From assembly GCF_001669775.1 (NCBI RefSeq), contig NZ_LXWK01000015.1:310001-374000 (forward strand): 64,000 nucleotides of DNA, read 5' to 3'. The stretch comes from Rheinheimera sp. SA_1. GTDB lineage: Bacteria > Pseudomonadota > Gammaproteobacteria > Enterobacterales > Alteromonadaceae. The first letter of the stretch is position 1, and every line of letters starts with the position of its first letter. Shown piece after piece: positions 26,924 through 36,427 of this stretch. The notes below the pieces were generated by a model. That model worked only from the letters and a program-made list of their open reading frames with translations, did no database searches and was not told the origin of the DNA. The position numbers and the translations under genes are program-made.

Positions 26924-29900
26924 TTATTGCCGCTCCGCAATACCGGCTTTTGCCAGATAATCACGCAGCCCCTGATACAGCGCCATCGATACCGGCACCA
27001 GTTCGCCATCCGCCCATAAGGCAGCAAAGTCCGGAAAAGCCCGCGCCAGATATGGGTTACGCGCCAGCACGCCAGCGTTAAATCCATCGCCCTGATAACG
27101 CTTTTCCAGCTGATTTAGTAACTTGTCATCCGGTGCAGTACCCACTGCCAGTTCAGCCTGCAATACCAGCCGGGCACAACCTAATTCTACTGGCAGTGGT
27201 CGGCATAAACTCTGATTGAGCCAGCCAAATAGTTGTTGTAACTGCGTTTTTGCTTGCACAGCCTGATATGCCGGTAAACTAATCACCGCATCGACCGCCA
27301 CAATGTCAGTTTGCAGCGCTACGCCACTGGCTGCCGCCAGTAGTTGTTGCAACCATGGCTTTAATAGCTGCTTATAATCCAGTTGTTTATCTTTATATAA
27401 AGCACCGACTAACCAATGCAGCTGGACAAAGTTTGCCATCGGCTGCTGTGGATCTGTTGCATGCAAAGCGGATACTGATAACGGCCGCAGCTCCCGCAAG
27501 CAGTCACCGGCTTGTTGGCCGTCCGCTGCAAACTCACACCAGTTTGGCTGCGGCAAAGGTGCGCCATAGCGGCTGACTAACTGCTGTAATTGCTCGGCTT
27601 GCGGCGATAACAATTGTATAAATTGCTCCGCCAGTAAAGTGGCCGCTGACGCCACCGGTAATAAACCTTCGGCGCCGATCAGTGCTAATTCCTGGGTTAA
27701 CGCGCTCTGCCAAGGTGCGCCAGCGGTAATGGCTTTGCTGATTTTCTGCTGTAATCGCTGTTGTAGTTGCCAACGTTCCAGGCCATCAAGCCCAAAATTT
27801 TCGGTGTTTTGCTGGCTGAGATTGTCAGTTTCAAAACTAACTTTCAGCCGCTGGCGGAAGAAAAACTTCACCGGATCTTTTAGCCAGCCGCTGAGCCGGT
27901 CAAGATCCCACACCAGCACTTGGTCTGGTGCGCTCAGTAGGTTATTGGCAGGAGCAACGTCTGTGCTTGTCGCTGACTGATGCAGCGCCAGCCATTCATG
28001 CTGATAACTTACAAGTGTTGAATCTGCCGCCAGATAACGCCGGCTAAATGGTTGTAACGGGTGATGCACGGTGATGGCATCAAGCACAGCTTCACCTTGC
28101 TGCACCTGGCTTGCACCAGCGTCAACCCGCCACACCGCGGCCAGATGATCTCTTAGCTGCCCCACCAATACCGACGGCGCACGTTCGCTATTATCATGCA
28201 CACTATAACCAACCCAGCTGATCCGCAGCCGCTGTCTGGCAGATAGCAGCGCTTCGAGGAATAAATAGCGATCATCATCGCGGCGCGAGCGATCGCCCGG
28301 CCGATAATTCAGCGCCATCAAATCAAAATCCTGTTTGATCATTTGCCGTGGGAAATCGCCGTCGTTCATGCCGAGCAAATGAATTTGGGCAAAAGGGATA
28401 GCCCGCATTGGCATTAAAGTGGCGAAATTCACCGCGCCGGCCAAAAAGCGCTGTGCCAGCCCTTGCGCCGAAAAACCTTCCAGCCAGGCCACGCTGACCA
28501 CACTGAGTTCCAGCTCATCAGTAAGATCCGCCTGCTGACATTGCTCCAGCCACTCTGTCAGTGCCAGTTGCAATTTATCCAACAAGCTTTGTTGCGGCTC
28601 GTCGTCGGCTTCGAAAAAATCGATCAACAGCTGTTGCAGCCAAGCCGCCCATTGCTGCGGTGAGCGTTTTATCGCACTTTGCTGCCAGGCTTGTTGTAAT
28701 TTATCCAGTAACTGCGCCAGTTGCCCGGCCAATGCTGCCGACAGCCCCCCGACTTGCGCGCAAGGGGCAATGCCCTGCCAGGGTTCACTTTGGCCAATGG
28801 CATACCCCAATAACATCCGCTGTAAGCCGCTATGCCAGCTGTTCTGAGCAAAACCTTCCGGCAAGCCCAGACTTTCGCGCTGAGCGGCATTTAAGCCCCA
28901 ACGAATATTGGCTGCTTCAATCCAGCTTTTTAGTAGTTGAATATCAGTTTCGGTAAAACCAAACCGCAGTTGCAGTGCTGGTAGTTGCAATAAATCCAGT
29001 ACGGTACTGGCGGTAAAACGCTCGGTGCGTAGTTGCAGCAATAATTGCAGCGCCTGTAATAACGGCTCTTGCTGCACGGCGCTTTGGTCGGCAATGGTAA
29101 AAGGAATATAACGGGGATCGTCTTTGCTGATCCGGCCAAACACCGCGCTAATGGCGGCGGCATACAAATGAATATCCGGCACCATCACCATCACATCAGC
29201 CGGTTTCAATTGCGGATCAACAGAAAATTGCGCCAATAAATCATCATGCAGAATTTCCACTTCCCGCATTGCACTATGCGCCGTGGCAAAACACAAACTT
29301 TGCGCCTGCGCCGGCCTTAATGCTGGCCAATGTGCGGCACTTTCCGCCGCTGGACGCAGCTCCAGAATATCGTTTTGCAGCTGTGCCAATAGATGCGTTG
29401 GTGGGTTGGCGCTAAATAAATCAATCCGCTGACCGCGGAATAAATCAAGATGAGCCTGGGTGTCATCAAATTGATCCAGCAACCGGATGTAATCCCGGCC
29501 TTGTTTACCCCAGGCTGCCAGCAATGGCTGGGCATGATTGTGCAGTTGCTCTGGCGCTAAACTCTCCGGCACTAATTGCTCAGCAGCAAGGCCTTGCGTC
29601 GCCAATGTCTCAGGCAGCGGCGTTTTACGACTCTGCCGTTGTTGCTGGGTTTTCAGTAAATCTTTGTCGGCAATAATATCAGCCCAATAATGCTGACAAG
29701 GGTTATGCACCGCCAGCAGCACCTGGGTATAAGGCGCGATAGCTGCCAGCGCTTCCAACACCTGTTGTGGCAAACTGGAAATGCCAAACACAATCACCCG
29801 CCGTGGTAAACCGGCAGGTCGGTTATCCATGCTGTACTTTTTCGCGGCTTGCAGAAAATTCCGGTGCAACATCGCCCGGCTAAATTGCTGCTCGGCGCTT

Positions 29901-30520
29901 GGCACATCAGCAATAATGGCGCGCCATAATGCCGCTTGCCAGCGCTGATCTGCGGTTAACGGCGTTGCTTGACCCTGGTGATCCAACAGCACATCTTTGC
30001 CTTGTTGCCAGGCCGCCAGCCAGTCCGCCCGATACACCTGATACTGGTCAAATAAATCGGCCAGCTTAAACGCCAGTTGCTGCTGTTTGCGCTGCCCTTC
30101 ATCTGCCGCCAGATAACTTTGCAGCACCGAAAATTCTTCCTGCGATGCAAGCACTGGCAACAACCGAAACAAGCGCCAGCGCAGCTGATTTTTATCAAAT
30201 CCGGATTGTTCCGGAATTTCAGAAGCAGGTAATAACCAGCGGTACAGATGCCAGATAAAACGGCCAGGCATTTGCAGACTCAGGTTGCTGGCAATCCCGG
30301 CACCACCTTCGGTTGGGTCGTTTAAATCAGGATCAGCCGCCAGCGCCAGTTTTAACCACTGCGCTATACCATTACTTTGCACCAGCACAGTTTCGGTTTC
30401 GAGCACCGCCAACGGGTACGCTTTGGTCCAGGAAACGACCAAAGCACGCAATTGTTCGGGCAAATTGGCATGAACCACTAAAAAACCGGGGGTCAGTGCA
30501 GTCAGGTGGGGGTTAAACAA
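26924..30520 (-). CDS. recC: Exodeoxyribonuclease V subunit gamma RecC
   Basis: Chi-recognition and scaffold subunit of RecBCD. 1198 residues (E. coli 1122). The helicase-like fold is inactive, as usual. Conserved stretches are LVQSNGIAQWLKL, the NPCQHYWAD region, DVMVMVPDI, HLLGMNDGDFPR and DDRYLFLEALLSAR. The start appears to be TTG at 30520, with AGGA nine bases upstream on the minus strand; there is no ATG before the conserved N-terminus (FLVVHANLPEQL). It is the first gene of recC-recB-recD. A weak TTG start may limit synthesis of the subunit. Confidence 0.95.
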   Translation of the reverse strand: MFNPHLTALTPGFLVVHANLPEQLRALVVSWTKAYPLAVLETETVLVQSNGIAQWLKLALAADPDLNDPTEGGAGIASNLSLQMPGRFIWHLYRWLLPASEIPEQSGFDKNQLRWRLFRLLPVLASQEEFSVLQSYLAADEGQRKQQQLAFKLADLFDQYQVYRADWLAAWQQGKDVLLDHQGQATPLTADQRWQAALWRAIIADVPSAEQQFSRAMLHRNFLQAAKKYSMDNRPAGLPRRVIVFGISSLPQQVLEALAAIAPYTQVLLAVHNPCQHYWADIIADKDLLKTQQQRQSRKTPLPETLATQGLAAEQLVPESLAPEQLHNHAQPLLAAWGKQGRDYIRLLDQFDDTQAHLDLFRGQRIDLFSANPPTHLLAQLQNDILELRPAAESAAHWPALRPAQAQSLCFATAHSAMREVEILHDDLLAQFSVDPQLKPADVMVMVPDIHLYAAAISAVFGRISKDDPRYIPFTIADQSAVQQEPLLQALQLLLQLRTERFTASTVLDLLQLPALQLRFGFTETDIQLLKSWIEAANIRWGLNAAQRESLGLPEGFAQNSWHSGLQRMLLGYAIGQSEPWQGIAPCAQVGGLSAALAGQLAQLLDKLQQAWQQSAIKRSPQQWAAWLQQLLIDFFEADDEPQQSLLDKLQLALTEWLEQCQQADLTDELELSVVSVAWLEGFSAQGLAQRFLAGAVNFATLMPMRAIPFAQIHLLGMNDGDFPRQMIKQDFDLMALNYRPGDRSRRDDDRYLFLEALLSARQRLRISWVGYSVHDNSERAPSVLVGQLRDHLAAVWRVDAGASQVQQGEAVLDAITVHHPLQPFSRRYLAADSTLVSYQHEWLALHQSATSTDVAPANNLLSAPDQVLVWDLDRLSGWLKDPVKFFFRQRLKVSFETDNLSQQNTENFGLDGLERWQLQQRLQQKISKAITAGAPWQSALTQELALIGAEGLLPVASAATLLAEQFIQLLSPQAEQLQQLVSRYGAPLPQPNWCEFAADGQQAGDCLRELRPLSVSALHATDPQQPMANFVQLHWLVGALYKDKQLDYKQLLKPWLQQLLAAASGVALQTDIVAVDAVISLPAYQAVQAKTQLQQLFGWLNQSLCRPLPVELGCARLVLQAELAVGTAPDDKLLNQLEKRYQGDGFNAGVLARNPYLARAFPDFAALWADGELVPVSMALYQGLRDYLAKAGIAERQ

Positions 30521-30579
30521 CCAGTAAGTCCTTTTTGATAGAAGTTGTCAGACAGGGCAACAGTTCAGGCGAAAACAAC

Positions 30580-32526
30580 TCAGGCTGAAACTACTTTGTT
30601 ACGGCCTAATGATTTAGCCTGATACAGCGCAGCATCGGCGCGGCTCATGGCTTCACGTACATCTTCGTGTCGACCCGCTTCAGCCACGCCAACACTGACG
30701 GTAATTTTAACTTCGCCATAAGGTGCAAAGGTCAGTTGCGCGACGACCTGACGCAATCGTTCGGCAATGGCAGTTGCAGCGTGAAGATCCAAATCTGGCA
30801 ATACCAGCAAAAATTCTTCACCACCAGTGCGACCAACCCGGTCGGAGTTTCGAAGCAAACTTTTCATCGCCGCCGCGGTTTGCACCAACACCTGGTCACC
30901 GGCATCATGACCAAAACTATCATTACACTGTTTAAAATAATCGATATCAATCAACAATAAACACCAAGTTTGTTGTTGATTGATGGCTTTAAGCCGGGTT
31001 TGTTCCGCAAACCACAAGATGCTGCGACGGTTTGCAACCTGCGTCAGTTCGTCGGTCATCGCCAAACGATGTAATTGGCGGTTGCGCTGGATTTGCGATA
31101 TCGCATAAAACAACGCGATCAGCGCCAGAATAATAAACAAGCCTATCGCAATATATTGCCAACGTTGTGCCGATTCAAGTACCAAAACCTGCTGCGCCGA
31201 CAGCTGATTTTCCGCTTTCAGCTGATTATTTTTTTCATCCTGTAGCGCCGTATCAAACTGATAACGCAACAACGACTCACGCTGCTGTTTGGACTGTGAA
31301 TTCAGTTCGTCCTGCAATTGATTTGCCTGCAGCAGCCGCTGATAAGCCTGATCATGCATACCAGCATCAGCCAGCGCCTTTGACCAGGCACGCAGCAGCC
31401 ACAACATGTAACGCGGATTATTCAACGCGCCAATCACTTGATTCGCTTGTTCAAATTGCTGCAATGCCTGCGGCAACTTACCGGTTCCCGCCAGAGCTTC
31501 AGCACGGTACAGCTGAAATAATCCCTGGTTGACCACTTGTTGACCTTCGCCTTGTTGCTGATAAATCGCAAGCTGCGCGCTGACTTTATCTGCGAGTTCC
31601 AGACTTTCGCTGTAGCGTTGCTCCATATTGGCAATCCACATCAGGTCGATGTCGGTCGCCGTTACAAAAGCTGGTTCTTCAATTTGCTGATAAATTTGCC
31701 GGACCCGGCTAAACAACTGTTTGGCGATGGCAGGTTTACCCAGTTCACCATAGACAAATGCTTTTTGCTGCAGTAAAAATCCAAGACGGTATTGGTCACC
31801 TGGTGCCGCAAATTCTTTTTCACTGAGATCTAAATATTCAATGGCTTTTTCATATTCGCCCATTCGCCGAAAAGCGGTGGCAATATTTTCAACGCTAAAA
31901 CCAATGCCATAACGATGACCCAGTCTTTTATATAAATCATGTGCTTTGAATAACAACACCAATGAATCAGCGTGTTGGCCGCGCGCGGAGTACATTTCAG
32001 CATTGCCTGACAACATCAGTGCCTGAGACAGCGCGTCTTCACTGCGGTTTGCCAGTTCCAGCGCTTTGGTTAAATCTTGCTCCTGCTCTTGGTTGCGGTT
32101 CTGGCTGGCATAATGTTGCGCCCGGCACAGATAAAAGTGGCTTAAATTCACCACTTCCTGTTTTTCTGCCAATTCTCCAATAAATTTGTTTGCAAAAACA
32201 ATACCTTGCTCTGGTTTGTCCAGGTAATCACCAAAACAAAGTTCGCGATTTAACCGCAGCACACGAGCCGGATCATCAACCGGTACCATCGCTTTTAACT
32301 GTTGGGTAAACGCATCCAGCTCGGTACGATTGGTGAAAATGATTTCACCTTGTTCAAGTTGCAAAATTAACTGATCGAATTTCGTACTGTCGCCGGCCCA
32401 CGACAAACCGGAGTAACTCAGTAAGCTGGCGAATGCCCATCCGACACAGTACCTCTCAGCCAACTGACGCCATGTTTGGCGTTGTGTCTGAAAATATTTT
32501 AACTGTGTTGGATTCGGATCAGACAA
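30580..32526 (-). CDS. Diguanylate cyclase with periplasmic TPR-type sensor region
   Basis: 648 residues. A signal-peptide-like stretch ends around residue 44 (SGLSWA), after a longish N-region. Residues ~50-410 are repeated helical pairs of the TPR type (for example FRRMGEYEKAIEYLDLSE). A membrane helix spans 457-476. The C-terminal GGDEF domain has the active motif GGEEF at 568-572 and the inhibitory RxxD site (RNSD, 559-562), so it should make cyclic di-GMP and be feedback-inhibited. The layout is that of a receptor reading a periplasmic signal through TPRs. Ligand unknown. It lies alone between recC and galE. Confidence 0.88.
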   Translation of the reverse strand: MSDPNPTQLKYFQTQRQTWRQLAERYCVGWAFASLLSYSGLSWAGDSTKFDQLILQLEQGEIIFTNRTELDAFTQQLKAMVPVDDPARVLRLNRELCFGDYLDKPEQGIVFANKFIGELAEKQEVVNLSHFYLCRAQHYASQNRNQEQEQDLTKALELANRSEDALSQALMLSGNAEMYSARGQHADSLVLLFKAHDLYKRLGHRYGIGFSVENIATAFRRMGEYEKAIEYLDLSEKEFAAPGDQYRLGFLLQQKAFVYGELGKPAIAKQLFSRVRQIYQQIEEPAFVTATDIDLMWIANMEQRYSESLELADKVSAQLAIYQQQGEGQQVVNQGLFQLYRAEALAGTGKLPQALQQFEQANQVIGALNNPRYMLWLLRAWSKALADAGMHDQAYQRLLQANQLQDELNSQSKQQRESLLRYQFDTALQDEKNNQLKAENQLSAQQVLVLESAQRWQYIAIGLFIILALIALFYAISQIQRNRQLHRLAMTDELTQVANRRSILWFAEQTRLKAINQQQTWCLLLIDIDYFKQCNDSFGHDAGDQVLVQTAAAMKSLLRNSDRVGRTGGEEFLLVLPDLDLHAATAIAERLRQVVAQLTFAPYGEVKITVSVGVAEAGRHEDVREAMSRADAALYQAKSLGRNKVVSA

Positions 32527-32574
32527 CCATCAGCTCCTTATTATTTATCGCCGCGACTGCAATAGCGCTGCGGA

Positions 32575-33597
32575 TTACCCTGCAGCCGGATAACCATCCG
32601 GATTTTGTTGTTGCCAGCGCCAGGCATCGCGCACCATATCGGTCAGACTACGCTGCGCCTGCCAGCCTAACAAAGCGGTGGCATAAGCCGGATCGGCATA
32701 ACAAACCGCGATATCACCGGGCCGGCGAGCAACCACCTGATAAGGCACCGCCACATCATTCACTTCGCTGAACGCCTTGACCATCTGCAGTACGCTGTAG
32801 CCTTGGCCAGTGCCTAGATTGACTGCAACAAAGCCCTGATTTTGCTGTAAATATTGCAGCGCTTTCACATGACCGTCGGCTAAATCCATCACATGAATAT
32901 AGTCGCGGACACCGGTGCCATCAATAGTCGGATAATCAGCCCCAAACACCGATAATTGCGCACGTTTGCCAACCGCCACCTGGCTGATAAACGGCATCAG
33001 ATTATTTGGCGGACCGTTTGGATCCTCACCAATCAGGCCGCTGCTGTGCGCGCCGACCGGATTAAAATATCGAAGTACTGCTATGCGCCAGGTTGGATCT
33101 GATACCTGTAAATCAGCCAGAATATATTCCAGCATCAACTTACTCTGGCCATATGGGTTGGTGGCTGAACGAGGTGCATCTTCGCGAATAGGCATCACTT
33201 TGGCGTCACCATAGACGGTTGCCGAAGAACTGAACACCAGCTGTTTCACGCCATGCGCGGCCATCACCCGACACAAAGTGACGGTGCCAGCGACGTTGTT
33301 ATCATAATAAGCCAAAGGTTTTTCGGTTGATTCTCCGACTGCTTTTAACCCGGCAAAATGCACCACTGCATCGATGTGATGACTGCTAAACAACTGAGTA
33401 AGCGCCGCTTCGTCGCGAATATCACCCGCGATGAGTTTTACCTGACGACCGCTGATCTGCTCCACTCTTCGCACCGATTCGGCCGAAGAGTTGGAGAAAT
33501 TATCCAGTGCTATCACCTCAAAACCAGCCTCAAGCAGGCAAATTGCAGTGTGGCTGGCAATATAGCCGGCACCGCCGGTCAATAAAATTGTCGACAT
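32575..33597 (-). CDS. galE: UDP-glucose 4-epimerase GalE
   Basis: Interconverts UDP-glucose and UDP-galactose (or N-acetyl forms), supplying sugars for surface glycans. 340 residues from the ATG at 33597, preceded by AAGGAAG. NAD-binding motif TGGAGYIASHT has Ala where many relatives have a third Gly. Catalytic Ser124 (FSSSATVYG), Tyr149 and Lys153 (NPYGQSK) are in place. RYFNPVGAH and GTGVRDYIHVMDLADGH are standard. The yciI gene ends 11 bases upstream, so the two are likely cotranscribed. The longer frame to 33702 is a read-back into yciI. Confidence 0.93.
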   Translation of the reverse strand: MSTILLTGGAGYIASHTAICLLEAGFEVIALDNFSNSSAESVRRVEQISGRQVKLIAGDIRDEAALTQLFSSHHIDAVVHFAGLKAVGESTEKPLAYYDNNVAGTVTLCRVMAAHGVKQLVFSSSATVYGDAKVMPIREDAPRSATNPYGQSKLMLEYILADLQVSDPTWRIAVLRYFNPVGAHSSGLIGEDPNGPPNNLMPFISQVAVGKRAQLSVFGADYPTIDGTGVRDYIHVMDLADGHVKALQYLQQNQGFVAVNLGTGQGYSVLQMVKAFSEVNDVAVPYQVVARRPGDIAVCYADPAYATALLGWQAQRSLTDMVRDAWRWQQQNPDGYPAAG

Positions 33598-33608
33598 CCT
33601 GGTCTTCC

Positions 33609-33920
33609 TTATGGCAAAACTGTTGGTAAAACCTTGCGAAATGGTTTGACGGTGCTGCGCGCATATACACCAGCGGCAAGGTACGGATCGGCTGCCGCCC
33701 ACTGCTCGGCTTCAGCTAGTGAATCAAATTGCGCCACCACCAGTGATCCGGTGAATCCGGCATCTTGTGGATCTTCGGCATCGATTGCCGGTAATGGCCC
33801 GGCCAGTAACAACCGCTCTGCAGCAGCAAGTAGTTGCAAACGCTCCAGATGCGCCGGACGCGTTAATTTGCGTTGGGCAAGGCTATTGGCAACATCTTCA
33901 GAATAGATCATGTAATACAT
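33609..33920 (-). CDS. YciI family protein
   Basis: 103 residues from the ATG at 33920, with GGGAG seven bases upstream; the frame extends 31 codons further without support. The YciI fold is a small ferredoxin-like alpha/beta dimer. The N-terminal [10 protein letters not shown], the conserved AHLERLQ (His) and [19 protein letters not shown] with DPYLAAGVY are family marks. It may act in a hydrolase- or dehydrogenase-like reaction, but no activity is firmly known for this family. It precedes galE at 11 bases. Confidence 0.88.
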   Translation of the reverse strand: MYYMIYSEDVANSLAQRKLTRPAHLERLQLLAAAERLLLAGPLPAIDAEDPQDAGFTGSLVVAQFDSLAEAEQWAAADPYLAAGVYARSTVKPFRKVLPTVLP

Positions 33921-34149
33921 ATCGGCTCCCTTTGCGCTTTGTTCGAAGATACCAGATAGCCACCGCATTTTCCAATTGACTGCGTTAAACGACTGGTTGC
34001 TTTTGCCAGTCACTTCAAAGATAAAATATTGATTTAAAGGTATAAGCTAAGACTGCAGTGAGCTTGCTGATCAGGCAGATTACCTAACATTGCGTGGACA
34101 ATAGTCGAATGGGGACAGAGTGCTCTATGGATAATAACGCGGGAACATC

Positions 34150-34183
34150 AGTAAAAAAGACTGCCTGCGTAGCGCAGGCAGTG
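34150..34183 (-). terminator. Terminator of the DUF3581 gene
   Basis: Read on the minus strand: ACTGCCTGCG, loop CTA-type, CGCAGGCAGT, then CTTTTTTAC. It is a near-perfect stem 10 bases past the stop. Confidence 0.9.
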
Positions 34184-34192
34184 GGTGTTGGC

Positions 34193-34903
34193 TTAACTGG
34201 CAATCGCTAAAGTTGCTTTTCGCTCATTATAAAGATCAACTAAACCCTGCATGAGCACGGCATCGTAGGGCACCAGATTACTTAAGATCATCCGTTTTTC
34301 ACCAGCGCCAATCACTTCGTCACCATCCAGCAATTGAAACTCCAACAGCACATTGCCACGTTTACCTTCAATTTGCAGACTAGAACCAGACAATTGCAAT
34401 TGCGGACAGTTGTCACTGAATCGGAAAAAGTGCAAAGCCATACTTTGGTAAATCACCAACGGCCGTTGCGGGTGGATCATGACCTGATGTTGTTCCATCA
34501 AAGGTTGCAAAATATGCGGGAAATTCTGACCGGAAAAACGCACGTAATCGCGGATCAACGCTTCAATAAACTGACAGCTATGATGAACCTGCCCACTTTG
34601 CGTCAAGCTCAGATAAGATTTGTCATTCTGATCAAGAATTTGCACTGTGTCGCCTTGCTGCTGGCAATGCAACTGCACATCGGAACCAACCATGCCGTTA
34701 AAACTGCAACTCAACTGCTCAGAAAGACCATATTTGTGCAGTAAAAAGGCGAATAACAGATCACCGGGCACACAAAATCTCTTACTGTCTTCATCGTGGA
34801 TCGGATTAAAATCCGTCGCCACCTGCTTGGCAAACTGACTGGCCTGCTGCCGGCTGAACCAGAATAGTTCACCCTGCTGCTGCACAAAATTCTGTAACAA
34901 CAT
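34193..34903 (-). CDS. DUF3581 family protein
   Basis: 236 residues. The N-terminal FSRQQASQFAKQVATDFNPI followed by HDEDSKRFCVPGDLLFA is the clear mark of DUF3581, common in Shewanella, Vibrio and related genera. The HDEDSKRFCVPGDL region resembles hotdog-fold (MaoC-like) dehydratase or thioesterase motifs, so acyl-CoA or acyl-ACP chemistry is a reasonable guess, but no activity is known to me. No membrane segments. Monocistronic, with its own terminator. Upstream, on the opposite strand, lies the sulA promoter region. Confidence 0.85.
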   Translation of the reverse strand: MLLQNFVQQQGELFWFSRQQASQFAKQVATDFNPIHDEDSKRFCVPGDLLFAFLLHKYGLSEQLSCSFNGMVGSDVQLHCQQQGDTVQILDQNDKSYLSLTQSGQVHHSCQFIEALIRDYVRFSGQNFPHILQPLMEQHQVMIHPQRPLVIYQSMALHFFRFSDNCPQLQLSGSSLQIEGKRGNVLLEFQLLDGDEVIGAGEKRMILSNLVPYDAVLMQGLVDLYNERKATLAIAS

Positions 34904-35095
34904 TTTTTATCTCTTCCTCAACTTCAGCCGGGAAGTTTACCTCAGCCGGCTGCGGTAAATGGTTTAACCAGTATCTGACCAAACACTTCGTTATACCCAA
35001 GCTAACCGAAGTTGCGAGCAAAATCCACTAAGCTACTGATCTGACGTAAAATAATCTCAAACAGTTTTCACATACAGTACTTTGGTGAAATAACA

Positions 35096-35111
35096 CTGTA
35101 TATTTAAACAG
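35096..35111 (+). promoter_or_regulatory. LexA box 1 upstream of sulA
   Basis: CTGTATATTTAAACAG fits the CTGT-N8-ACAG LexA consensus exactly. It lies about 90 bases before the sulA start codon. Confidence 0.85.
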
Positions 35112-35143
35112 TTCATGCTTGCTTTTTATACCGACCTTGATTA

Positions 35144-35174
35144 CTGTATATACATCCACTGTATAAATGCACAG
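35144..35174 (+). promoter_or_regulatory. Adjacent LexA boxes 2 and 3 at the sulA promoter
   Basis: Box 2 is CTGTATATACATCCAC (35144-35159), with one deviation from the ACAG half. Box 3 is CTGTATAAATGCACAG (35159-35174), an exact CTGT-N8-ACAG. They share one base, so LexA binding would be side by side. This predicts tight SOS repression. Confidence 0.85.
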
Positions 35175-35199
35175 TTTCATATCAAGGGCGGAGCAGCAC

Positions 35200-35646
35200 A
35201 TGTTAATCAGTCAGAACCATCAGTTTCAAAGTGGTACTTTCGTCAACCCGTTACTGGGCCGCTCATCTGCCGGACAGTTTGACTCCGGCAGCAATCAGGT
35301 CGACACCGCGGATCTGTTACAGCTTATTGGTGCTCTCGCCGCGCAAACCGATACCCAACAAGGTTGGTTGTTGGTGATTGCCCCACCGCAACCACTGACT
35401 AAATCAATACTCGGACAGCTGAATATCAACAGCAATCGCATATTAGTCATTCAACAACGTCAAATTAGCCATTTTGATAATCTGATGCGGGACGCGCTAA
35501 CCTGTTCCACTTGTTGCGCCGTCGTCAGCTTTTTAGCTGCAAAACACCCACAACTGGAAGACTATCAGTATCTTTCTGCCAAATATGGTACCGCTTTAGT
35601 CAATGTAAATACCAACAACCAACATACAGTCACCACCACACACTGA
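35200..35646 (+). CDS. sulA: SOS cell-division inhibitor SulA-like
   Basis: Blocks FtsZ polymerisation after DNA damage. 148 residues from the ATG at 35200, with GGCGGAG seven bases upstream (E. coli SulA is 169). The earlier in-frame ATG at 35167 lies inside a LexA box and is rejected. The central RecA-like fold is recognisable in LLQLIGALAAQT, QGWLLVIAPPQPLTK and ILVIQQRQ, corresponding to the SulA region that binds FtsZ. Three LexA boxes in the promoter agree with the SOS role. The C-terminus (NTNNQHTVTTTH) is unlike E. coli. No Lon-degradation tag can be asserted. Confidence 0.85.
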   Translation: MLISQNHQFQSGTFVNPLLGRSSAGQFDSGSNQVDTADLLQLIGALAAQTDTQQGWLLVIAPPQPLTKSILGQLNINSNRILVIQQRQISHFDNLMRDALTCSTCCAVVSFLAAKHPQLEDYQYLSAKYGTALVNVNTNNQHTVTTTH

Positions 35647-35722
35647 GTGATATAGCCAGAGCATTTGGGCAACCATGGATAAACACAGTACACTGCCGCA
35701 GATCAAATGTTGGGAGTGAAAA

Positions 35723-36271
35723 ATGAATTGTTATTGCCAATCAGGCCGGGATTTTGATGACTGTTGTCAGCTGTTTATTCAGGGGCAACAGCTACCAGCA
35801 ACAGCCGAACAATTGATGCGTTCTCGTTTTAGTGCTTATTGCGATGGATCTGATGTCGCGATGCAGTATGTTGCGAATAGCTATCATCCGCTGTCGCAAG
35901 TAGACAATCCGGTGGATGAGATTACCGCTTTTTCCAAAGCCGCACATTTTATTGGTCTTCAAGTGATTGATGTCAGTGATGAATTATTATTGCCGGAAAG
36001 TCTGCAACAGCGACTCCTGGATGGCGCTGCTGGCGACACCCTCAGCTACGGTACTGTGCATTTTAAAGTGCAATTTATCATGCAAGATAAACTGCATTTG
36101 TTGGAAGAGACATCAAGGTTTATCAAAACCAATCTATGTTGGTCTTATCTGGATGGAACCCTTTGGGATCATCCAGCGCAGAAGTTAAGCCGGAACGACA
36201 GCTGCCCCTGCCAAAGTGGCAAAAAATATAAAAATTGCCGGCCACATCGTATTGCCGGGCAAGATCTATAA
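35723..36271 (+). CDS. YchJ family SEC-C metal-binding protein
   Basis: 182 residues with a zinc-type SEC-C motif at each end: CYCQSGRDFDDCC at residues 3-15 and CPCQSGKKYKNCRPH near the C-terminus. The middle is a YchJ-type NTF2-like domain with LMRSRFSAYCDGSDVAMQYV, which is the family mark. E. coli YchJ has the same layout but its function is not established. It starts with GGGAG nine bases before the ATG. It is followed by an ERIC-like element beginning 28 bases after the stop. Confidence 0.88.
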   Translation: MNCYCQSGRDFDDCCQLFIQGQQLPATAEQLMRSRFSAYCDGSDVAMQYVANSYHPLSQVDNPVDEITAFSKAAHFIGLQVIDVSDELLLPESLQQRLLDGAAGDTLSYGTVHFKVQFIMQDKLHLLEETSRFIKTNLCWSYLDGTLWDHPAQKLSRNDSCPCQSGKKYKNCRPHRIAGQDL

Positions 36272-36299
36272 TAAGCTGGTTTTAGTTTAATCGTTTAAA

Positions 36300-36427
36300 T
36301 ATACCCAAAATCATTGAAGATGCGGGTAGGCGGCAACTGAGTGAATCCCCAGGAGCATAGTTGTCCTATGTGACTGGGGTGAGTGAAGGCGGCCAACACC
36401 CCCGAATCTTCAAGGATGACGGGTATA
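36300..36427. repeat. ERIC/IRU-like element, copy 3 (128 bp, canonical length)
   Basis: The closest copy to the classic 127-bp ERIC. It starts TATACCCAAAATCATTGAAG and ends GGATGACGGGTATA. The core contains GTGAATCCCCAGGAGC and CTATGTGACTGGGGTGAG, which match, apart from few bases, the core that defines the enterobacterial ERIC primer sites as I know them. It lies between the convergent ychJ-type gene and the 36428-36898 gene; the latter's TAA stop abuts TATACCC directly. Confidence 0.9.

Noticed and set aside
34992-35020. TATACCCAAGCTAACCGAAG, similar to an ERIC end
   Set aside because: Only one end-like stretch; no second end or core nearby, so it is too short to call a copy.
35167-35199. 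Upstream ATG for sulA
   Set aside because: It lies inside a LexA box and has no ribosome site; the ATG at 35200 has a good one.
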